44,248 bases of DNA, from NCBI GenBank assembly GCA_944388695.1, contig CALXJT010000009.1:1-44248 (forward strand). The letters run 5' to 3'. This document shows, piece by piece, positions 25,001-33,797 of the stretch (its first letter is position 1; every line of letters starts with the position of its first letter). Under the pieces are notes generated by a model that saw only the letters and a list, made by a program, of their open reading frames with translations, was not told the DNA's origin and did not search any database. A program made the position numbers and the translations under genes. Source of the DNA: an uncultured Clostridia bacterium (GTDB lineage: Bacteria > Bacillota > Clostridia > TANB77 > CAG-508).

Positions 25001-27926
25001 AAAAGAAGGTAATAGAGTTTTACAAGAAAAAGTAACTGATCAAAATGGAGCATATGTATTTGAAAAAGTAGATGTAGATGAATTATCAAAATATTATATT
25101 GAATTTGAATATGATGGTTTAATTTATCAAGATGTAAAGCTTCATACAAATGATGACAATGGAAGTAAAGCAATAGAAGGAAGTTTAAGAGATACATTTA
25201 ATAATCAATTTGCGAGTGTTGAAGGAGGTAATTCTAGAGATACTGCAGAAGTAAAAGACGCAAATGGAAATACAGTATATGAAGTAAAATATAATTTAGA
25301 TGAGCAAAATCATTCTGCATCAATAAGGTATCCTAGTGAATGTATAATTACGGCAGATACAAATAGATCAGGATATGAAATACCATATGAAAAAGGACAT
25401 GGTATTCATGAAGTAGAAAATATAAATCTTGGTGTATATAGAAGAACACAAGCAGATTTAGCAATTAGTCAGGATTTAGAGAATGTAAAAATGGAAATTG
25501 CAGGATATGCACATATTTATAGATATGATCAACGTGCAGACCATGCAACAGATAATGATTCTACAGATTACGCAGATATGAGGTGGAATGTTGGTGTAAG
25601 ATATAGAAGTCCATTTAGTGACTTAACATATACAAGACCAATTTATGAAGCAGATGCTAAACATTATGAGGAAGACCCTAGCCAACCACTAAAAGTTTCT
25701 TTAACATATAAATTGGCAATAAGAAATGAAGAAACAATAGTATCACAAGTAAATAGTTTAGTTGATTACTTTGATAGTAGATATACAATAAGAGCAGTAG
25801 GAACAGGTGTAGATAATTCAACAGGTAACTTAACTGGAATATTACAGCAAAATGTTGATTGGTATATTGATGATAGTTATTCAAGTAATAGACATACAAA
25901 ACTTGTTATAAATAATGCAAATATTTTAGTAAATGCATCTGTATCAAATACAAATGAAGCAGAAAAAGATAAGACTAAAAAATACATATATATTCAATTT
26001 GAAGTATCAAATGAAAATATAGTAGAGATGTTAAATGTAGCAAAAGCACTAAATAATGATTTGAATGCAATAGAAGATGCAGGAAATTTAATGGAGAATT
26101 GTGCAGAAATTACATCATATACATCATATACAGATATGAATAAAACAAAGTTATATGCAGCAGTGGATAAAGATTCTGTACCAGAAAATGCAGAGCCAGA
26201 AGATACAGCAACATATGAAGATGATACAGATTCAGCACCACCAATTGCAATAACACTTGCAAATGCAAGAGAAGTAAAAGGTTCAGTGTTCGAAGATAGT
26301 GCAGATGAGAATTTATTAGAAACAGATAATATTCGTCAGGGAAATACAACATTTGATGAAGGAGAAAATCCAGTAGGTGGAGTAGTTGCAGAGTTGATTG
26401 ATGCGGAAACTGGAGAAACGGCAAGAGTATATGATGAACAAAATAATGAATGGATAGATGCAACATGTGATTCTACAACAAATTCTCAAGGTGAATATAC
26501 AATTTCGGGATATATACCTGGAAGATATAAGATTAAGTATACTTGGGGAGATGGAACATTTAAAATTGTAGATGGTGAAGAAATACCATATGAAAATGTT
26601 GTAGAAGATTACAAAGCAACAAATCTTGACCAAGCTACACATGAAGCGGAGGAGAATAATGATAAATTCTTTAAAGATGCAAATGAATCAGATGTAAAAA
26701 GGTCACATGCATTAGATGATTATACATTAAGACAAGAAATAGATGAGCAGTTAAATCCAGATGATGGATATAACTATAGTACAGAAGTTACAACAAGATA
26801 TATGACATCAACAACTCCAACTATGGAATTTGAGCTTGAATATGCAGATGAAGGAAGTACAGCAGATGAAATTGTAACATCAATTACATTAGACAGATTA
26901 GAAAATAGAGTAGCATTTACTGTTAACAATTTGGACTTTGGTATTATAAGAAGACCTGTACAAAGTGTAAACTTTGTAAAATCATTAAGAAAAATAAAAA
27001 TTGTATTAGCAGATGGTAGAACTTTAATTGATGCAACAATTGACGAAAATGGAAATTTATCAGGTTCAACAAATTATTTAAGCTATGTAAAACCAGTTAA
27101 AGAAAATGGAATAACAATAGAAAATGGATTCTTAAAAGCAGAACTTGATAGTGAAATAATTCAAGGTGCAACAGTTGAAATGGAATATAATTTAAGAACA
27201 GAAAATACAAGTAATGCAGATTATCTGTCACAAGGATTTTATCAATATGGTAAAGGATATTATGATAATAGACAAAATGGTGAAACAGAAAAAGAAAATG
27301 ATATAGTAACAATAACACCATCAAAAATAGTTGATTACTTGGATGCAAAGACAGTTTATAGAGAAACAGACCCATTAAATGAACAATATCAATGGGAACA
27401 AGTTAGATCAGTACAAGATTTGAAAGATTTAGGATTAGTTGATGAGTCTGTAACAGATGCTATAGAATCAGGAGAATTTGAACAAGAGTTAGCTAATGGT
27501 GAAACTCAAGTGTTTGATGTAGACGAAAATAAAATATATACAACAGGTTATTTAGCAGCACAAGGTGTAAAATTGAGACCTATACGTAAAGTTAATAATG
27601 AAGAAAGACCTGCAGAAGGTGGAGATGTTATGATTGCAGTTGAAAAAGTATTGAATTCTGCAGAAGATGCAAACTTTACAAACCAGGCAGAGTTGATTGT
27701 ACTTAATAAGCCAGGTGGAAGTAAGCCAACTTCTACTCCAGGTAATTACGTGCCAACAAAACATCAACAAGAAGTGGATGATTCAACTTCAGAAGAACTT
27801 ATAGTTACACCTTCAACTGGTGAAAATAGAGATTATACTATTGCTATAATTCTTGTAGTGGCATTTATGATATTGGCAACTGGAATTGTTTTGATAATAT
27901 TTAAGGTTCTTAAACGACGAGAATAA
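22068..27926 (+). CDS. Giant sortase-type surface protein B1 (thioester-like head, SpaA stalk)
   Basis: A 1952-aa cell-wall protein. A signal peptide (1-25, ending VKA) is followed by a head resembling a thioester domain (about 40-180): C59 in DLYCIQ, AYILSANHGYEKG, and Q141 in TTTQRVLY, the pair expected to form a Cys-Gln thioester. Five SpaA/Cna-B-like domains follow (starts about 385, 497, 607, 717 and 827) with KVDxD and YELxE motifs, where Lys-Asn/Asp isopeptide bonds normally form. Next is an SdrD-B-like domain (about 937; GYVWEDVQST), a long conserved beta region, and a second SdrD-B-like domain (about 1402). The end has TPSTG (1914-1918), a hydrophobic helix and KVLKRRE, a sortase-type signal. 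Start: GGAGGGG 5 nt before the ATG. It is co-transcribed with A1. Predicted to be a wall-anchored adhesin that could bind covalently to a target; paralogue 33798-39332. Confidence 0.85.
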   Translation: MKHRIGIIISFFIVFVIFSVTQVKAITLDGILANGQDNMGQGVYIHGTQTMSARRDLYCIQHWVPVPIDENGPRNPNYHVLTRFTIDGNKMTGWGYKNGWFRTSSISTSSGAIAYILSANHGYEKGYGIELGTGDGQTTTQRVLYRISNEWFGNTVTRDFGFNWYCDANNAFTDGGCTTPGVPHVPPRDSERNLYNDSYKYADNVGTMTIEKAQSTSSTKPSGSGYAQGITDKTDYNRVTSVLYNAADGTPWIRIGPFNWEYEGDLSKVTVKTNKGTYSYTTRQKPDKLWTSQFTGSVENWWDPANLNSGWDTYLSILANDGDTRIEAIELEGAVDKGTIYKTDIWVLEPNAGAGQQKLVLVKPSSGSGRMNLWYRKQVNTIQVPVTRNLQILKVDQENQSIPISGVGFILRNTDANKYVKVENGVTKYVADRNQATEFVTNGSGNITVNNLVVGNYEAYEVSSSNPLYPATSLTRAISLNGDSATIQVKITNLRKSGNLEIHKVDQDNHNIKLPNVKFTLRATSGSMNGKYVSVNSSGKAVYNNSQVTVQTNGSGDLYINDLVTGNYELREVENPNQGYLVDYSGSIQVNRGQTTTRTVENGFSHGKLEINKYDKDIPSIKLEGVEFRLKQTQGHMAGKYVGVDSSGNATYSSNPVTMKTNSLGQIKIDKLWVGSYELEETNNPNYGYLVNTQKIYLTINKRQTTVQQVPNEYQLGSLDILKVDKDLTNLGLPNVEFTLRKKDGHMAGKYVSVDSNGNAAYSNNVVTIKTNVEGKIHIDRLWIGKYELIEVNNPNYGYLVDSTPVEVTIRKRETTSITRYNEYLLGAFDLLKVDLDNHDIVLKDVEFTLRQTEGHMKGKYVYVDSNGNAAYSDNKVTIKTNAEGRIHIEKLWVGTYELIETHIPDEAYVPITPKQTITIRKRETTSVVVENKLKYIKLKGYVWEDVQSTKMSTRNDLYKDADYDDQDILVSGIKVRLKEGNRVLQEKVTDQNGAYVFEKVDVDELSKYYIEFEYDGLIYQDVKLHTNDDNGSKAIEGSLRDTFNNQFASVEGGNSRDTAEVKDANGNTVYEVKYNLDEQNHSASIRYPSECIITADTNRSGYEIPYEKGHGIHEVENINLGVYRRTQADLAISQDLENVKMEIAGYAHIYRYDQRADHATDNDSTDYADMRWNVGVRYRSPFSDLTYTRPIYEADAKHYEEDPSQPLKVSLTYKLAIRNEETIVSQVNSLVDYFDSRYTIRAVGTGVDNSTGNLTGILQQNVDWYIDDSYSSNRHTKLVINNANILVNASVSNTNEAEKDKTKKYIYIQFEVSNENIVEMLNVAKALNNDLNAIEDAGNLMENCAEITSYTSYTDMNKTKLYAAVDKDSVPENAEPEDTATYEDDTDSAPPIAITLANAREVKGSVFEDSADENLLETDNIRQGNTTFDEGENPVGGVVAELIDAETGETARVYDEQNNEWIDATCDSTTNSQGEYTISGYIPGRYKIKYTWGDGTFKIVDGEEIPYENVVEDYKATNLDQATHEAEENNDKFFKDANESDVKRSHALDDYTLRQEIDEQLNPDDGYNYSTEVTTRYMTSTTPTMEFELEYADEGSTADEIVTSITLDRLENRVAFTVNNLDFGIIRRPVQSVNFVKSLRKIKIVLADGRTLIDATIDENGNLSGSTNYLSYVKPVKENGITIENGFLKAELDSEIIQGATVEMEYNLRTENTSNADYLSQGFYQYGKGYYDNRQNGETEKENDIVTITPSKIVDYLDAKTVYRETDPLNEQYQWEQVRSVQDLKDLGLVDESVTDAIESGEFEQELANGETQVFDVDENKIYTTGYLAAQGVKLRPIRKVNNEERPAEGGDVMIAVEKVLNSAEDANFTNQAELIVLNKPGGSKPTSTPGNYVPTKHQQEVDDSTSEELIVTPSTGENRDYTIAIILVVAFMILATGIVLIIFKVLKRRE
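23222..24870 (+). repeat. Five SpaA/Cna-B-like repeats of about 330 bp in B1
   Basis: Five domains of about 110 residues start near 23222, 23560, 23890, 24220 and 24550. Units 3-5 are closest to each other, sharing GHMxGKYVxVDSxGNAxYS and LWVGxYELxE. Unit 1 is the most divergent and matches unit 1 of B2 better than its own neighbours. Confidence 0.8.
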
Positions 27927-27929
27927 GCT

Positions 27930-28039
27930 AATTTGATGCTGAAAAAGGGCGAACATTGGGGACACTCCATTTTGTTCGGGAAAATTTTCCCGAACAAAAT
28001 GGAGTGTCCCCAATGTTCGCTCTTTTTCGGCATTAAATT
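27930..28039. repeat. 110-nt near-perfect palindrome after B1
   Basis: The two 55-nt arms meet between 27984 and 27985, and only three positions are not Watson-Crick; all three are G-U in plus-strand RNA (27935/28034, 27940/28029, 27948/28021). Each arm contains the family core GGGGACACTCCATTTTGTTC. It begins 4 bp after the B1 stop. It should fold into a very long hairpin at the end of the A1-B1 transcript, possibly as terminator or RNA stabiliser. Confidence 0.9.
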
Positions 28040-28119
28040 TTGCAAAACCCCTTGAAAAACTTGAGAAATCAATGTATAATATAATATAGAGTTATTATGT
28101 CGCTTTAATGAAATAAAAA

Positions 28120-28173
28120 TGTAATAAAAAAGATACAAAAATGTAATATTTCGGCTAAAAGACTTTCCGTAAA
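28120..28173 (+). promoter_or_regulatory. Upstream motif of the A2-B2 operon
   Basis: TGTAAT at 28120 and 28142 (22 bp apart) and TTTCCGTAAA at 28164-28173, which starts 59 bp before the -35. It corresponds to the motif before A1 and before 39738. The distal TTTACGGAAA copy expected about 103 bp upstream is absent; a palindromic repeat ends near there. Confidence 0.5.
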
Positions 28174-28222
28174 AGGAAAAAATTAATCTTGAAATATTGG
28201 AAAAAACAAGAAAAAATGTCTA

Positions 28223-28251
28223 TTGACACTTCAGAGAATAATTTGTATCAT
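28223..28251 (+). promoter_or_regulatory. Promoter of the A2-B2 operon
   Basis: Perfect TTGACA (28223-28228), 17 bp, TATCAT (28246-28251). The start codon of A2 is 46 bp beyond the -10. Confidence 0.78.
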
Positions 28252-28297
28252 ATTACATAATAAATAATAACGAATTTGGATTTTAGGAGGGAGTATT

Positions 28298-31200
28298 ATG
28301 AAAGGTAGAATATTGCAAGTTTTTATAGCTATAGTATTGATAATTACAATGACAATGGCAAATGTATTATTACTTGGAATGAATGTAATATCATATGCTG
28401 CAGAAGCCATTAGTGGTGAAGATTATACAAATCAAAAAAATGTAGCGTTTTCTGCACATTTAGTTGATGGTGATGGCAATGGAGCAGATAGATTAGAAGT
28501 AAAAATGAATGCAGAAAATCTAAAATTACACTTAAAAATAGAGGTTAAGAAAGAGGGATATTTTAATGGTACTGTTAAGTTATTAGATGGCAGTAACTTT
28601 AAATTAAAAACTGATATTTTAAGTGAAGGAATAACTAAAATTGAAGGAAATACTATATATTTAAGTCAAATAAATGCAGGTGAAGCTAAAGAGTTTGATA
28701 TAGGGATAGAGCCAATAAAGGATGATTTATATGACTTAAGTATGAGAGACATGGAATCAAAACTTTCAATAGATGGAATATATATGGACAGTTCAGAAAA
28801 AGAGAATAAATTGATAGGAGAAAGAGCAGTAACTTTAGTATTAAAGAGTCCATATGATGAAAGTTTTAAAGGAATAACTTTATCTGAAGAATTGATAACA
28901 AATAAAGTTAGTTATTTTGGTGATGCTCAAAAAAGAATGATACAAATTCAAGTAACAGCGGGAATGGAAAATAATTTGTATCCTATGTATTATCAAATAC
29001 TAGAAATGACAGCTCCTAAAATTAATGATAAATATCCAGAGCAAGTTATGATAAGTTCAATGGATGAATTGATTATAAATGGTAAAGAATTATCTGATGA
29101 GGATTGGGTATATGATTCAAGTACAGGAAAGACAACAATTACTTTAAGAAATGATCCAAATTCAGAGAATAAAGTAGTTTGGAATAAAGAAGGAATGGAT
29201 AAATATATAATTACATATATATATTCAGATACAACAGCTTTAGAGAAACAACCTATACCAGCAAATTTAGAAGTTGGATTACATGACTTGAATGGAACAG
29301 TTGCTAAATCAAAATATGAAATACAACCATCTGGAGAAGAAAAAGATGGAATGATTTCTATAAATATTGAAAATCAAGAAAATGAAATAGCAAAAGGTAA
29401 ATTATATGCAGGAATAGAAAGAGAATTTACAGAAAATATAAATGTAAATATCACAGCTCCAAATATTGCATCAGAAGTAAGAGTACAAGAAAATTTAAGT
29501 ACAATGGGATTACAAAATGTAAAACAAAGAAGAACTGTTATTTCAAAACAAAATATGATAGATATATTAGGTGAAAATGGACAGATAAGCATATATAATG
29601 TAGCAGATAATTCACTTGTAACAGTGATAAATAGAGATTCTGTAGAAGATAAAGACGGAAATATACAAGTAAATTATGCAGATATAGATTCAGTATACTT
29701 TGTTTTATCACAACCTGTTAATTCAGGTAAATTAGTTATTAAAAATACAAAAGTGATAGGACAAAATAGTGAAGATACAGTAAGAGCATTAACAGGAATG
29801 AATTATACACTAGAAGGAAGTTATAAAATACAAGGAATGTCTGATACAGCATTACCAGCATCTACTGCAACAATTCAATTAAAAGAAGCAGAAACATCAG
29901 CTAGAATTGAAGTGGATAGAACAGATTTATCAGCAATGATGAAGAATGAAGATGTAGAAATTAGAGTTATAATGCAAACAAGAGATGAGAAGAATGAGTT
30001 ATATAAAAATCCAACAGTAAGAATTGTATTACCAGATAAATTCCAAGAAATCGATGTTAAAGATATACATTTATTATATGCAGATGGAATGGAAATAACA
30101 AATGCAGTATTAAATGGCAATGTGATTGAAATACAAATTACTGGTGAACAAATGAAATATACAGAGGAAGCTATAGAAGGACCAACAATTATAATTAATG
30201 CAGATATAACAGTAGATAGAAAATCTGGAAGTTCACAAGAAGCAATAGGACTTATTTATACTAATGAAAAAGCACATAGTTATCCAGAAGGTAAAGCACA
30301 AGGAGAAACAAATACAATAGTTAATATAGTTTCTTATAAAGGAATGGTAACTACAATAGAAACAAATAATTATGGTATCAATGTAATTAATAATGATGGA
30401 ACAAAAACAGGAACTTTACCATTGGGAACAGATCAAAATATAGTAAGTGTAAGTAACCAAATATTGAATAATACAGAAAGTGTAGTTTCAGATATAAGAA
30501 TTTTAGGAACATTCCCAACAGAGGGAGCTGTAGAAGGAAATGATATAGCTACATCAGTTAGTGGAATTACATTAAATGGAATTGAATCAGAAAGATATAA
30601 AGTATATTATAGCTCAAATACTACTGCAACAACAAATGTTGATGATGTAAATAATCAATGGTCAGAAACATTAGCAGACGGAGCAAGTGCTAAAAAATAT
30701 TTAATAGTAATAAACAGCATGGAAAATCAAGAACAAATAAGTTTTGGATATGATGTAACTATCCCAGCAAATCTAGAATATAATCAAGTTGCAAAACAAG
30801 GATATGGAATTACATATACAAATAATTCAACATCATTACTTGAAACAACAAGTTTAGACCAAGTATCTTTAGAAACACCAAAAGGACCAGTGGTAGAAGC
30901 AAATCTAAAAGCATATGTAGGAAAAGATGAAGCAAGTTCTGTAAAAAGAGGAGAAATACTTACATATGAAATTGAGATAGCAAATACAGGTTCAGAAGAT
31001 GTAAGTGATGTTACAGCATCTGCAACAGTACCAGATGGAATGGTTTATGTAGAAGAAATAGTTCGTGGTAGTGATGATGGAGATGATAATCCAGAAGGAA
31101 AATTAGCAGGATTTTTAGAAAAAGAAGATATAAAAGATGTTACATTTACAATAGATAATTTAAAAGTTGGAGAAACAGTAACAAGAACTTATATGGTAAG

Positions 31201-33778
31201 AGCGAAAAATGATGCTGAAAATTTAACACAAATATCTAATAAAGCAACTATTACATATGGTGAAGTAATAAAAGAATCAAATTATGTAGTTACAAATGTG
31301 GCAGAAGGAAAATTAAGTATTGCTTTAAGTAATGTAGAAATTAAGAGTATGACAGATAATATACAATCAGGATATGCTTATAGATATTATTTTGAATTAC
31401 AAAATATTTCAGATGAAAAACTTGAAAACGTAAATTTAGTTATAGATTCTTCAGAATTAGAGATAATGAGTTATGCACCAATAAATACAGATATGATAGT
31501 AAGTGATGATAATAAAACATATACAATACCATCTATGGAAGCAGGAGAAGAAAGATCAATAACAATCGAAATAACAATGCCAATTTTCCCTGGTGAAAGT
31601 CATAAGTTTCAATCATTAAGTGCAAAAGCAACAGTAAATGGTGATGAATATAAATCTAATAATAAAGATTTAATTATTCATTCAGCAAATGTTTCTGTAG
31701 ATATTACATCACCAAATGCAGGAGAATATGTAGAAGATGGTCAAGATATAGTTTACAATATTAATGTAAAAAATAATAATAATGAGAGATCTGCAAAAAT
31801 ACAAGTAATAGATGAATATTCAGATGATGTAAGTATAAAATCTGTTAAACTAAATGGTCAAGAGTTATCAGAAGAAAATGGATATATATTATGGGATCTT
31901 GATACAAGAAAAATAGAATTTGATGATTTAGAATTACCTGCAAGTGGAGAGGTAAATTATGAAATAATAGTTACACCAAACCGTATACCAGGAAACACAG
32001 AAGTAAGAGAAATTATAAATACAGTAGAATTAGATGTTAGTGGAATCTTTTATGATTCAGCTACAATTTCACATATTGTAGAACCAGAAGTTGTAGAACC
32101 AGATCCAACAGAATTACCAACAATTACATTATCACAAAATAGTAGTAATTTAAAACAAATTGATGTAACAGTACAAGATACAGATTCTGATATTGATGTA
32201 GTTAAATGGGTGGAAGGAAGTTATGATATTAGTTTCTTTAGAGAATATGGTTCAATATTAGTAGAGGACAGTTCAGAAAGTACAATAAATACAAGTTTTG
32301 TTATTAGTAGAACAGGTATGTACACAGTATATGCAAAAGATGCTACTGGAAACGAAGTAATAGAAGGAATTAATATAACTAGTATAGAAGATACACCAGG
32401 AGAAGAAGATATAGAGCCACCAGAAATTACAGTATCACAAAACAAAATAGATGAATCAAATCTAGAGCTTACAATATTAGCAGAAGATAATATGAATGAG
32501 ATAGATATTGTAAAAATCACAAAAGGAGAACAAACTGAAGTTTATTTCCAAAATAATGGAGAAGAAGTAGAAATTAATAAAGATGGAAATTCAGCAATGG
32601 GAACATTTAATGTAACTGAAAATGGTACATATACAGTTTATGCTAGAGATGCTCTTGGAAATGAAACTGTAAAAGTATTTGAAGTAACAGCTTTAGAGGG
32701 CGGTTCAGATCCAGGAACAGATCCAGGAGATCCAGATGACCCAGGAGATGAAACAGAATCAAAAATAATTTCAGGTACAGCATGGTTAGATGAAGATGAA
32801 AATGGTGAGAAAGGTTCAACAGAACAAAAATTATCAGGCATTATAGTAAGAGTCTTAAATACAAGAACTAATGAATTCTTAACAGATAGAAATGGCAATA
32901 TTATAGAAGCTACTACAAATAATAACGGATTCTATAGTATAACAGGAATACCTCAAGGTGAATACATAGTAGTATTTGAATATGATACACAAAATTATAG
33001 ATTAACAGATTATGAAAAAGCAGGAATTGATTCAAATCTTACTTCAAAAGCTATTAATACTACAATGGAGATAAATGGTGAAAATAAAGAAGTAGGAGCA
33101 ACAGAAATTATAAGAATAGAAGATTCAAATATTGCAAATGTAAATATAGGATTAAAAGAAGCAAAAATATTCGACTTAAAATTAGATAAAGAAATAGGTA
33201 GAATTGTAATACAAAATTCTAAAGGTACATCAACTCAAGACTTTGAAGATGGAACAACATTTGCTAAAGCCGAAATTGATTCTAAATTATTAAATGGAAC
33301 AACAGCAGTTGTAGAATATAATATTAAAATAACTAATGAAGGTGAAGTTGATGCTTATGTAAGAAATATTGTAGACAATGTATCTAGTGAATATCAATTT
33401 AGTTCAGAAATGAATAAAGATTGGTATGAGCAAGGTGGAAAATTATATAATTCAAGTTTAGCAAATGAAAAAATAGCACCAGGTGAAACTAAAACATTGA
33501 CATTAGTTCTTACAAAACAAATGACAGAAAATAATTTAGGAAGAATAGGAAATACAGCAGAAATAGTAGAATCATATAATGAGCAAGGTTTAACAGAAAA
33601 AGATTCTATTGCAGGAAATAATGTTCAAGGTGAAGATGATCTAGGATCAGCAGATGTAATCTTCAGTATTAAGACTGGTGAAATAGTTGCTACAGTATTT
33701 ATAGTAATTACTTCAATAGTTGTATTAGCAGGAATTGCAATAGTTATAACTAGATATATTTATAAAAGAAAGATATAA
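28298..33778 (+). CDS. Giant surface protein A2, paralogue of A1
   Basis: An 1826-aa secreted, membrane-anchored protein with the same order as A1. The signal sequence (1-35) has MTMANVLLLGMNVISYAA. A long N-terminal region follows A1 closely (LKLHLKIEVKKEGYFNG, YLSQINAGEAKEF, ERAVTLVLKSPY). Then come a DUF11-like module near 870-960, two Ig-like domains (about 1273 and 1374; A1 has three), an Asp/Pro/Gly hinge and an SdrD-B-like domain (about 1490; SGTAWLDEDENG). The last part has a membrane helix after SIKTG and the tail RYIYKRKI. It lacks the hexapeptide N-terminal extension of A1. GGAGGG lies 8 nt before the ATG. B2 follows after 19 bp with a strong ribosome binding site. The role is inferred as in A1: an extracellular stalk or matrix protein working with its B partner. 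Confidence 0.85.
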   Translation: MKGRILQVFIAIVLIITMTMANVLLLGMNVISYAAEAISGEDYTNQKNVAFSAHLVDGDGNGADRLEVKMNAENLKLHLKIEVKKEGYFNGTVKLLDGSNFKLKTDILSEGITKIEGNTIYLSQINAGEAKEFDIGIEPIKDDLYDLSMRDMESKLSIDGIYMDSSEKENKLIGERAVTLVLKSPYDESFKGITLSEELITNKVSYFGDAQKRMIQIQVTAGMENNLYPMYYQILEMTAPKINDKYPEQVMISSMDELIINGKELSDEDWVYDSSTGKTTITLRNDPNSENKVVWNKEGMDKYIITYIYSDTTALEKQPIPANLEVGLHDLNGTVAKSKYEIQPSGEEKDGMISINIENQENEIAKGKLYAGIEREFTENINVNITAPNIASEVRVQENLSTMGLQNVKQRRTVISKQNMIDILGENGQISIYNVADNSLVTVINRDSVEDKDGNIQVNYADIDSVYFVLSQPVNSGKLVIKNTKVIGQNSEDTVRALTGMNYTLEGSYKIQGMSDTALPASTATIQLKEAETSARIEVDRTDLSAMMKNEDVEIRVIMQTRDEKNELYKNPTVRIVLPDKFQEIDVKDIHLLYADGMEITNAVLNGNVIEIQITGEQMKYTEEAIEGPTIIINADITVDRKSGSSQEAIGLIYTNEKAHSYPEGKAQGETNTIVNIVSYKGMVTTIETNNYGINVINNDGTKTGTLPLGTDQNIVSVSNQILNNTESVVSDIRILGTFPTEGAVEGNDIATSVSGITLNGIESERYKVYYSSNTTATTNVDDVNNQWSETLADGASAKKYLIVINSMENQEQISFGYDVTIPANLEYNQVAKQGYGITYTNNSTSLLETTSLDQVSLETPKGPVVEANLKAYVGKDEASSVKRGEILTYEIEIANTGSEDVSDVTASATVPDGMVYVEEIVRGSDDGDDNPEGKLAGFLEKEDIKDVTFTIDNLKVGETVTRTYMVRAKNDAENLTQISNKATITYGEVIKESNYVVTNVAEGKLSIALSNVEIKSMTDNIQSGYAYRYYFELQNISDEKLENVNLVIDSSELEIMSYAPINTDMIVSDDNKTYTIPSMEAGEERSITIEITMPIFPGESHKFQSLSAKATVNGDEYKSNNKDLIIHSANVSVDITSPNAGEYVEDGQDIVYNINVKNNNNERSAKIQVIDEYSDDVSIKSVKLNGQELSEENGYILWDLDTRKIEFDDLELPASGEVNYEIIVTPNRIPGNTEVREIINTVELDVSGIFYDSATISHIVEPEVVEPDPTELPTITLSQNSSNLKQIDVTVQDTDSDIDVVKWVEGSYDISFFREYGSILVEDSSESTINTSFVISRTGMYTVYAKDATGNEVIEGINITSIEDTPGEEDIEPPEITVSQNKIDESNLELTILAEDNMNEIDIVKITKGEQTEVYFQNNGEEVEINKDGNSAMGTFNVTENGTYTVYARDALGNETVKVFEVTALEGGSDPGTDPGDPDDPGDETESKIISGTAWLDEDENGEKGSTEQKLSGIIVRVLNTRTNEFLTDRNGNIIEATTNNNGFYSITGIPQGEYIVVFEYDTQNYRLTDYEKAGIDSNLTSKAINTTMEINGENKEVGATEIIRIEDSNIANVNIGLKEAKIFDLKLDKEIGRIVIQNSKGTSTQDFEDGTTFAKAEIDSKLLNGTTAVVEYNIKITNEGEVDAYVRNIVDNVSSEYQFSSEMNKDWYEQGGKLYNSSLANEKIAPGETKTLTLVLTKQMTENNLGRIGNTAEIVESYNEQGLTEKDSIAGNNVQGEDDLGSADVIFSIKTGEIVATVFIVITSIVVLAGIAIVITRYIYKRKI

Positions 33779-33797
33779 GGAAAGGAGGTAAGTTTTT

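Noticed and set aside
26110..26642. Overlapping minus-strand ORFs of 118 and 108 codons within B1
   Set aside because: Leu/Tyr/His- and Ser/Cys/Tyr-rich products typical of reading AT-rich coding DNA backwards; no start signals.
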